Shown here: positions 58,042-64,000 of the stretch, in pieces | Position numbering within the stretch: the stretch's first letter is position 1 | Layout of the letters: each line of letters starts with the position of its first letter | DNA from: Nocardia acidivorans NBRC 108247 | GTDB lineage: Bacteria > Actinomycetota > Actinomycetes > Mycobacteriales > Mycobacteriaceae | DNA: 64,000 nucleotides | Assembly: GCF_001625085.1 (NCBI RefSeq) | Contig: NZ_BDAW01000037.1 | Coordinates: 24,066 to 88,065 of the forward strand | Direction of reading: 5' to 3' | The notes under the pieces: model-generated | Told to the model about the DNA's origin: nothing | Database searches by the model: none | What the model saw: only the letters and a program-made list of their open reading frames with translations | Translations under genes and position numbers: made by a program

Positions 58042-58574
58042 TTATGCGAGCTGAGACCGCGGCGGGAGGCGGTCGATATCGCCCAGGACGCGAGCTCGAA
58101 ACCAGGTGGGTGCGGCCGCGACGGCGAGAATGGCGGCGGCCAGGCCGGCGGCGATGCGGAAGCCCTGGCCGATCAGGAATTCCCTTGCGGCTCGGTCTAT
58201 TTCCGCGCGGGTGTACTGATCCGGTCGTCGAACAGGACATTGGCCCGCGGCCACCGGTACAGGATCGAGAGCAGGAATTGGCCGGTGATCATGAAGGCCG
58301 GTGAGGCGGCGGTCCACGCGCGGGCGGTGCGGTAGCGCACGGCGATGTATGCGGCGGGCAGGGCGCACAGGGTCAGGAGACCACCGAGGGGACGCATGAT
58401 GTCACCGGCCGCGACCGTGCCCATGAACTGCTGGGTGAGCGCCAGCGAGTCCGGGATATCGTGAAAGATATTGGGGTACAGCAGCATTGTGTCCGCCGCG
58501 GTGGTCGCGAAGGCGAAACAGGCGACCGTCGCATAGTTTCCGGAGATCCGGAGCGGCGCGGTGGTGGATTTCAT
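58042..58574 (-). pseudogene. membrane-protein gene broken by a one-base frameshift
   Basis: From the ATG at 58574 (GAGGAGG five bases upstream) the frame encodes a membrane protein: ISGNYATVACFAFATTAADTMLLYPNIFHDIP, MRPLGGLLTLCALPAAYIAVRY, FMITGQFLLSILYRWPRANVLFDDR, then a premature stop at 58197. The natural continuation DQYTRAEIDRAAREFLIGQGFRIAAGLAAAILAVAAAPTWFRARVL lies in the next frame and runs to 58042. The shift is near 58224 and equals loss of one G in a GGG run. Either a real mutation or a sequencing error. Family unknown. Confidence 0.75.
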
Positions 58575-58665
58575 GACGACCTCCTCGAACCTCGACGCTA
58601 GGCCGCATGCCCCGGCAGCCGGATCCGGAATCAACCCGCATTCCACCCCGAACCCACCCACTGAT

Positions 58666-59118
58666 TCAGTCGCGGGCGTGCAGTTCCAGGATGCGGGTGA
58701 GGGTGAGGACGAAGTTGGCTCGTTCGGCAGGGGTGAAGCCGGGCAGGAGTTCGGATTGGGCGGCTTCGAGGCGGGTGTCGAGGTCGTGCAGGTGGGTGCG
58801 GCCGGCCGGAGTGAGAGCGAGGGTGTTGCGGCGGCGGTCCGACGGGTCGGGGGTACGGGTGAGGTAGCCGCGGTCGGCGAGGTCGTTGACCGCGGCCACC
58901 ACATCACTGCGATCGATGCCGGTGCGGCGGCCGACCTCGGCCTGACTGAGCGGGCCGTGTTCGTCGAGGGTGGCGAGCAGCGCGTAATGGTAGCGACGCG
59001 AGCCGGTGGGCTCCAGGGCACGTTCGGTGGCGCGATTGGCGAGGATGGCGACCTGGCCGACCAGCCGGGTCGGCAGCGCGCGCAACCTGCCGGAGCCCCC
59101 GATCCGCGCATTGTCCAT
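58666..59118 (-). CDS. MarR family regulator of the inserted gene pair
   Basis: A 150-residue winged-helix regulator: YHYALLATLDEHGPLSQAEVGRRTGIDRSDVVAAVNDLADRGYLTRTPDPSDRRRNTLALTPAGRTHL, with the wing at TPDPSDRRRNTL. The ATG at 59118 follows a perfect inverted repeat by 20 bases; a TTG three codons earlier is less likely. The membrane-protein pseudogene lies 90 bases downstream on the same strand, so this is probably the repressor of that gene and of itself. The pair interrupts the his cluster. Confidence 0.9.
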   Translation of the reverse strand: MDNARIGGSGRLRALPTRLVGQVAILANRATERALEPTGSRRYHYALLATLDEHGPLSQAEVGRRTGIDRSDVVAAVNDLADRGYLTRTPDPSDRRRNTLALTPAGRTHLHDLDTRLEAAQSELLPGFTPAERANFVLTLTRILELHARD

Positions 59119-59138
59119 AGCGAGCAATCTACAACTCT

Positions 59139-59155
59139 TGTTGGTGGAACCAACA
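59139..59155. promoter_or_regulatory. MarR operator
   Basis: TGTTGGT-GGA-ACCAACA, a perfect 7-bp inverted repeat with a 3-base spacer, 20 bases ahead of the marR start and 19 bases from the stop of hisH. Size and symmetry fit a MarR dimer site. Confidence 0.7.
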
Positions 59156-59173
59156 GTCCGCGCGGTCGGCGAA

Positions 59174-59806
59174 TCAGAGCGAGTCGACCCAGTTGCGCAG
59201 CAGCTGAGCTCCGGCGTCGCCGGACTTCTCGGGGTGGAATTGGGTCGCGCTCAGGGGTCCGTTCTCGACCGCGGCCAGGAACGGGACGCCGTGCTCGGCC
59301 CAGGTGAGTTTGGCCGGGGTCAGCGGGCCGCTGTCGTCGAGTTCCCAGTTCTGCGCGGCATAGGAATGGACGAAGTAGAAGCGGGTGGCTTCGTCCATTC
59401 CGCCGAACAGGACGCTGTCCTGCGGTGCCTTGACGGTGTTCCAGCCCATATGCGGCAGGATGGTGGCGTCCAAACGCTCTACGACGCCGGGCCATTCGGC
59501 GCAGCCCGCGGTTTCGACGCCGAATTCGACGCCGCGTTCGAACAGGATCTGCATGCCGACGCAGATGCCCAGTACCGGACGGCCGCCGGCCAGGCGCTTG
59601 CCGATGATGCGATCACCGCGCACGCCCAGCAGACCCGCCATGCAGGCGGCGTACGCGCCGACGCCGGGCACGACCAAACCGTCGGCGTTCAAGGCGATGT
59701 CGGGATCGGCGGTGACGGTGACCTCCGCGCCGGTGCGCGCCAGGGCGCGCGCGGCGGAGTGCAGATTGCCCGAGCCGTAGTCCAGCAGGGCCAGCTTCTT
59801 GGTCAC
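59174..59806 (-). CDS. hisH: imidazole glycerol phosphate synthase, glutaminase subunit
   Basis: HisH (210 residues) releases ammonia from glutamine for HisF. The class I glutamine amidotransferase triad is Cys82 in PVLGICVGMQILFE, with His and Glu in SATQFHPEKSGDAG. The oxyanion strand PGVGAY precedes. The ATG at 59806 overlaps hisB. Its partner gene hisF is 3 kb away, beyond the inserted MarR pair and hisA-impA. Confidence 0.96.
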   Translation of the reverse strand: MTKKLALLDYGSGNLHSAARALARTGAEVTVTADPDIALNADGLVVPGVGAYAACMAGLLGVRGDRIIGKRLAGGRPVLGICVGMQILFERGVEFGVETAGCAEWPGVVERLDATILPHMGWNTVKAPQDSVLFGGMDEATRFYFVHSYAAQNWELDDSGPLTPAKLTWAEHGVPFLAAVENGPLSATQFHPEKSGDAGAQLLRNWVDSL

Positions 59807-60435
59807 AGGCTTCCCTTCGTGGAGGGGATGCCGGTCACCCGCGGGTCCAGCTCCACCGCGGCGCGCAAAGCCCGTGCGACAGCCTTGAATTCGGCCTCGG
59901 TGATGTGGTGCTGGTCGCGGCCGTACAGCACCCGCACGTGCAGGGCGATGCGGGCGTTGAGCGCGATCGATTCGAAGACATGGCGATTCAGGACCGTCGA
60001 GTAGGAGGCGCCCGGACCGGCGGAGGGAATCACGGTGTGCAGCAGGTGTTCCGGCTCTCCGGTGTGCACGCAGTAGGGGCGGCCCGAGACATCGACGATG
60101 GCCTGGGCGAGGGTCTCGTCCATGGGGATGAAGGAGTCACCGAACCGGCGGATGCCCTTCTTGTCGCCCAGCGCCTGCGCGAGCGCCTGGCCGAGCACGA
60201 TGGCGGTGTCCTCGACGGTGTGGTGCGCCTCGATCTCGATATCGCCCTGGGCCTGCACGGTCAGGTCGAAGCTGCCGTGCTGGCCGAAGGCGGTGAGCAT
60301 GTGATCGTAGAACGGGACGCCGGTGGAGATATCGGTCTTACCGGAGCCGTCGAGGTTCAACTCGACCACGATGCTGGATTCACGGGTGGTGCGTTCCACC
60401 CGGGCGATTCGGTCCATGCTCGCTTCCGTGCTCAT
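59803..60435 (-). CDS. hisB: imidazoleglycerol-phosphate dehydratase
   Basis: HisB dehydrates imidazole glycerol phosphate with two Mn ions. The 210-residue monofunctional protein has the metal-binding repeats GQHGSFDLTVQAQGDIEIEAHHTVEDTAI and HVRVLYGRDQHHITEAEFKAVARAL, each with the HHxxED/HHxxEA motif. No phosphatase domain is fused, as usual in actinobacteria. ATG at 60435; four-base overlaps on both sides. Confidence 0.97.
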   Translation of the reverse strand: MSTEASMDRIARVERTTRESSIVVELNLDGSGKTDISTGVPFYDHMLTAFGQHGSFDLTVQAQGDIEIEAHHTVEDTAIVLGQALAQALGDKKGIRRFGDSFIPMDETLAQAIVDVSGRPYCVHTGEPEHLLHTVIPSAGPGASYSTVLNRHVFESIALNARIALHVRVLYGRDQHHITEAEFKAVARALRAAVELDPRVTGIPSTKGSL

Positions 60436-61562
60436 CGGGCAACCACCTCGGTCGCAATAAGTTTCGCGCTCACGCGCAGGAATTCGTCGTTCTCGGCGGC
60501 CAGGCCGATGGTGGTGCGCAGATAGCCCGGGATGCCGACATCGCGAATGAGCACACCCTCGTCGAGGTAGTGCTGCCAGGCGCGCGGGGCCTCGGTGAAG
60601 CGGCCGAAGAGCACGAAGTTGGCGTCGGAAGGGATGACGTCGTAACCCATGTCGGTGAGCGCGGCCATGACACGATCGCGCTGCGTCGCCAATTCCGCGA
60701 CACTGCCCAGGGTTTCGTCGGCATGGCGCAGCGCCGCCCGCGCCGCGGCCTGGGTGACCACGGACAGGTGGTACGGCAACCGCACCAGCAGCATGGCGTC
60801 GATGACCGCGGGCGCGGCCGCCAGATATCCGAGCCGCCCGCCCGCGAAGGCGAACGCCTTCGACATGGTGCGGCTGACAACGAGTTTCGCCGGGAACCGG
60901 TCGATCAGCGAGATGGCGCTGGGCGCGCTGGAGAATTCCCCGTACGCCTCGTCCACCACCACGATGCCGGGCGCGGCATCGAGGATCCGCTCCAGGTCGG
61001 CGATCGGAATGCTGTGCCCGGTCGGATTATTGGGGCTGGTCACGAAGACCACATCGGGTCGCTTCTCGGCGATCACCAGGATCGCGTAGTCGATATCGAG
61101 GGAGAAGTCGCCATTGCGCTTGGCCTCGACCCATTCGGTGTCGATGCCCTCGGAGATGATCGGATGCATCGAGTACGACGGCACGAAACCCAGTGCGCTG
61201 CGGCCGGGTCCGCCGAAAGCCTGCAACAGCTGCTGCAGGATCTCATTGGAACCGTTGGCGGCCCATACATTCGACACATCCACCGCGACGCCGGTCTGCC
61301 GGGTCAGGTAGGCGGCCAGATCGGTGCGCAGGCCGACCGCATCGCGATCCGGGTAGCGGTGCAGGTCGGCGGCGGCGGCGCGCACGGATTCGGCCACATC
61401 GTCGACCAGCGCCTTACTCGGCGGGTGCGGGTTCTCATTGGTGTTCAGCTGCACGGGCACCGTCAATTGCGGTGCGCCGTAAGGGCTTTTACCGCGCAGG
61501 TTCTCCCGCAGCGGCAGATCGTCCAGCGAGAGGGCGGATCCGGGGACGGTCACAGCATTCAC
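60432..61562 (-). CDS. hisC: histidinol-phosphate aminotransferase
   Basis: HisC transfers the amino group from glutamate to imidazole acetol phosphate. The 376-residue class I/II aminotransferase binds PLP through the lysine in VSRTMSKAFAFAGGRLGY; VTSPNNPTGHSIP and VVVDEAYGEF are the cofactor-ring contacts and VPVQLNTNENPHPPS the N-terminal cap. The GTG at 61562 overlaps the hisD stop by four bases. Confidence 0.97.
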   Translation of the reverse strand: MNAVTVPGSALSLDDLPLRENLRGKSPYGAPQLTVPVQLNTNENPHPPSKALVDDVAESVRAAAADLHRYPDRDAVGLRTDLAAYLTRQTGVAVDVSNVWAANGSNEILQQLLQAFGGPGRSALGFVPSYSMHPIISEGIDTEWVEAKRNGDFSLDIDYAILVIAEKRPDVVFVTSPNNPTGHSIPIADLERILDAAPGIVVVDEAYGEFSSAPSAISLIDRFPAKLVVSRTMSKAFAFAGGRLGYLAAAPAVIDAMLLVRLPYHLSVVTQAAARAALRHADETLGSVAELATQRDRVMAALTDMGYDVIPSDANFVLFGRFTEAPRAWQHYLDEGVLIRDVGIPGYLRTTIGLAAENDEFLRVSAKLIATEVVAR

Positions 61563-62896
61563 CGCAGTTCTCCGAATCGCGCCTGGACGGCCTGACCGTG
61601 GGCGGGCAGGTCCTCGGCGTTGGCGAGTGCGACCACATATCCGGCAACGTCTTTCAGCGCCGCCTCGGAGTAGTCCACGACATGGATGCCGCGCAGGAAG
61701 GTCTGCACGCTCAAACCCGAAGAGTGCCGGGCACATCCGGCGGTGGGCAGCACGTGATTGGAGCCCGCGCAGTAGTCGCCCAGGCTGACCGGGGACCACG
61801 CGCCGACGAAAACCGCTCCGGCACTGCGTACTCGGGCGGCCACGGCGGAGGCGTCGGCGGTCTGGATCTCCAGGTGTTCGGCCGCGTAGGCGTTGACCAC
61901 GCGCAGCCCCTGGGTGATGTCATCGACCAGCACGGTGCCGGACTGCTTACCGGACAGCGCCTCGTTCACCCGATCGTGGTGTTTGACCACGGCCATCTGC
62001 GCGGTGAGCGCGGTGTCCACCGCATCGGCGAGTTCGACGCTGTCGGTGACGAGCACGCTCGCGGCCAGCACATCGTGTTCGGCCTGTGAGATGAGATCCG
62101 CCGCCACATGCGCCGGATCGGCGGTGGCATCGGCCAGAATGGCGATCTCGGTGGGCCCGGCCTCGGCATCGATGCCCACCAGACCGCGGCACAGCCGCTT
62201 GGCCGCGGTGACATAGATATTGCCCGGCCCGGTGATCATGTCGACCGGTTCCAGCTGCGCGCCGCCGGTATCGATACCGCCGTAGGTGAGCAGTGCGACC
62301 GCCTGTGCGCCGCCGACCGCCCAGACCTCCTCGACGCCGAGCAGTGTGGCCGCCGCCAGAATCGTCGGGTGCGGCAATCCGCCGAACTGCGCCTGCGGCG
62401 GTGAGGCCACCACCAGCGAATCGACGCCCGCGGTCTGCGCGGGCACCACATTCATGACCACGCTGGACGGGTAGACGGCATTGCCGCCGGGTACGTACAG
62501 CCCGACCCGTTCGACCGGAATCCAGCGTTCGGTGACGGTGCCGCCGGGCACCACCTGGGTGGTCTTATCGGTGCGCCGCTGATCGGCGTGCACCTTGCGG
62601 GTGCGTTCGATGGCGACTTCGAGGGCGGTGCGCACGGTGGGATCGAGTTCTGCCAGGGCCCGGTCGAGTTCGGCGGCGGGCACGCGCACCGAGGCGGGCC
62701 GCACACCGTCGAACTTCTCGCTGAACTCCAGCGCGGCCTCGACGCCCCGATCGCGGATGGCCTCCACGACCGGTCGCACATGATGCAGCACCGAGTCCAC
62801 GTCGACGCCTCCACGCGGCAGTGCCGCGCGCAGTTCGGCAGCAGTGGGAGTACGTCCGCGCAGATCCACGCGGGCGAGCTCGATGCGGCTTGTCAT
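61559..62896 (-). CDS. hisD: histidinol dehydrogenase
   Basis: HisD carries out the last two steps of histidine synthesis, oxidising histidinol to histidine with two NAD. The 445-residue Zn enzyme has GGTVTERWIPVERVGLYVPGGNAVYPSSVVMNVVPAQTAGV, the signature IAILADATADPAHVAADLISQAEHD with Zn ligands, and ENVGAVF-like AGAVFVGAWSPVSLGDYCAGSNHVLPTAG. First gene of the cluster; promoter in 62897-63022. Confidence 0.97.
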   Translation of the reverse strand: MTSRIELARVDLRGRTPTAAELRAALPRGGVDVDSVLHHVRPVVEAIRDRGVEAALEFSEKFDGVRPASVRVPAAELDRALAELDPTVRTALEVAIERTRKVHADQRRTDKTTQVVPGGTVTERWIPVERVGLYVPGGNAVYPSSVVMNVVPAQTAGVDSLVVASPPQAQFGGLPHPTILAAATLLGVEEVWAVGGAQAVALLTYGGIDTGGAQLEPVDMITGPGNIYVTAAKRLCRGLVGIDAEAGPTEIAILADATADPAHVAADLISQAEHDVLAASVLVTDSVELADAVDTALTAQMAVVKHHDRVNEALSGKQSGTVLVDDITQGLRVVNAYAAEHLEIQTADASAVAARVRSAGAVFVGAWSPVSLGDYCAGSNHVLPTAGCARHSSGLSVQTFLRGIHVVDYSEAALKDVAGYVVALANAEDLPAHGQAVQARFGELR

Positions 62897-63022
62897 AGCG
62901 CTGTCAAGTCCTTGTCTGTGCTGATCATCGAAGGGGTCCGCCGGACCGTCGAAACGGCCCGCGACCAGCTACCAGACTATCGGGTCGGTGCCACCGGTTT
63001 ACCGCCAGACCGCCCCGCTCGG

Positions 63023-63784
63023 CTACGGCGCAGGTATTTCCGCGTCGAATCGGCGGTAGACCAGATTCTGTTGCGCGAATGTCCAGGCGTTCTGGGCGAG
63101 GAAGTACAGCAGGATCGCGACCGGCCACAGCACGCCCGTCAGGAGGGTTCCGAGGGGGAAGACCCACATGGACAGCAGGTTCATCACCCGGATCTGAGCC
63201 GTCTCGGGAGCGGTTTCACGCTGTCGAGCCACGGAGAAGCGCGCCGTGCAGTGCGTGGCGATCGCGGCGATGACCACCAGCGGAATCGCCACCACGGCAA
63301 CCGAACCGAGAGCGTCCCCGGCATGGGACAGGCTCAGCGACAGGGGTGCGCCGAAGAGTTCCGCCCGGAGGAACGACCGCACCTGTTCGGTCGAGAACAC
63401 GTAGTTCGCCACGCCCGCGTGGAAGGAATTCAGCACGTGGAACAGGCCGATGAAGACCAGGAGCTGACCGATCATCGGCAGGAAACCGAGCAGCGGATTG
63501 AAGCTGTGCTCCTGCTGTAGCTTGCGCACCTCCTCGGCCTGCCGCTGCCGGTCGTCCTGGTACTTGCGCTGGATCTCCCGCATTTCCGGAGCGATCTTGG
63601 CGAGGGTGCGCTGGAATCTCAGCTGCGCCAGGAACGGGCGGATGAGCAGCGCCCGCAGGGTCAGGACGAGGAAGACGATGGCCAGCACCCAGGCCAATCC
63701 GCTGGAGGTGCCGAGCATCGCCGCGAAAGCCGTGTGCCACAACCAGAGCACACCGGAGACGGGGTAGTAGATGAAGTCGAGCAT
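63023..63784 (-). CDS. YidC/Oxa1-family membrane insertase paralogue
   Basis: A 253-residue protein of the YidC/Oxa1 family, which inserts proteins into the cytoplasmic membrane. It starts MLDFIYYPVSGVLWLWHTAF and has five hydrophobic segments; the conserved cytoplasmic hairpin is QRTLAKIAPEMREIQRKYQDDRQRQAEEVRKLQQEHSFNPLLGFLPMIGQLLVFIGLFHVL, with an Arg in the first helix (LIRPF) as needed in the groove. The large Gram-negative periplasmic domain is absent. A main yidC beside rnpA is expected elsewhere, so this is a second copy. The hisD gene lies downstream on the same strand. Confidence 0.9.
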   Translation of the reverse strand: MLDFIYYPVSGVLWLWHTAFAAMLGTSSGLAWVLAIVFLVLTLRALLIRPFLAQLRFQRTLAKIAPEMREIQRKYQDDRQRQAEEVRKLQQEHSFNPLLGFLPMIGQLLVFIGLFHVLNSFHAGVANYVFSTEQVRSFLRAELFGAPLSLSLSHAGDALGSVAVVAIPLVVIAAIATHCTARFSVARQRETAPETAQIRVMNLLSMWVFPLGTLLTGVLWPVAILLYFLAQNAWTFAQQNLVYRRFDAEIPAP

Positions 63785-64000
63785 GGGAAAACCTCACTGC
63801 GAGGCACCCGCGTCCTGACGCGGGTGGAGCGATTCGGGGCAGCCGCGAACCCGATCGTGCGCACACGATCAGGCCGGGCAGACCCCCGGCGCTCGCGGCC
63901 GAGGCCGCCCAGCGGTATCCGGATTGCTCTGTCGCAGAAAGGCTCCGCGCCGCCGTCGCTCCGCCGACTCCGGCAGTCCGACGCTCGCGGCGGCCCGCAG
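63785..64000. promoter_or_regulatory. upstream region of the YidC paralogue
   Basis: No gene is visible. A perfect hairpin CACCCGCGTC / GACGCGGGTG (63805-63814 and 63817-63826, 2-base loop) lies 20 bases upstream of the start on the transcribed strand, where it could act in the leader or end transcription from upstream. The last 100 bases are very GC-rich without open structure. Confidence 0.4.

Overview
The window is high-GC DNA from an actinobacterium of the Mycobacteriales, most likely Nocardia or a close relative (inference). The housekeeping backbone follows, read in reverse, the order known from Mycobacterium tuberculosis between hisD and uvrB: hisD-hisC-hisB-hisH-hisA-impA-hisF-hisI, bcp, trpE-(membrane protein)-trpC-trpB-trpA, lgt, pyk, tesB, pdtaR, polA, rpsA, coaE, DUF402, uvrB. 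The encoded proteins also look mycobacterial: four-domain ribosomal protein S1, PriA-type HisA, an ANTAR regulator, and an Lgt with an acidic tail. No insertion sequence, prophage or CRISPR array was seen.

Layout. 1-8 kb: uvrB (cut by the window edge), two DUF402 paralogues around a small secreted protein, coaE with a shortened GrpB tail, a Tat-exported phospholipase C, and rpsA. 8-17.9 kb is accessory: a methyltransferase, a membrane Ser/Thr kinase, an SPFH protein with a ribbon-helix-helix partner, a TetR regulator with an SDR-alpha/beta-hydrolase fusion, a divergent LysR/FAD-oxidase pair, and an excisionase-type HTH with an alpha/beta hydrolase. Several of these sets have visible palindromic operators. 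17.9-23.7 kb: a polar amino-acid ABC transporter, an isocitrate/isopropylmalate dehydrogenase-family enzyme, thioredoxin, a lone LeuA-type regulatory domain and a cytosolic Csp-like copper protein. 23.8-33.3 kb: polA, tRNA-Trp, a five-gene branched-chain amino-acid (Liv) transporter, pdtaR and tRNA-Leu(CAA).

33.3-38.0 kb, directly downstream of tRNA-Leu, looks like an eroded genomic island: a small Cys/His protein divergent from a GntR regulator, a methyltransferase, several unknown genes, an internally deleted YdcF-like gene and a 5'-truncated FAD monooxygenase. 38-47 kb: unknown genes, a DUF4188 protein, a low-molecular-weight phosphatase, tesB, pyk, a second polar amino-acid uptake pair without an ATPase, a TM2 protein and lgt.

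47-63.8 kb: the trp and his clusters. The trp cluster lacks trpF, which the PriA-type HisA probably replaces. The his cluster is interrupted between hisH and hisA by a MarR gene and a frameshifted membrane-protein gene. A YidC paralogue lies upstream of hisD. Most operon genes overlap by 4 nt (ATGA or GTGA), and many convergent gene pairs share a strong bidirectional hairpin.
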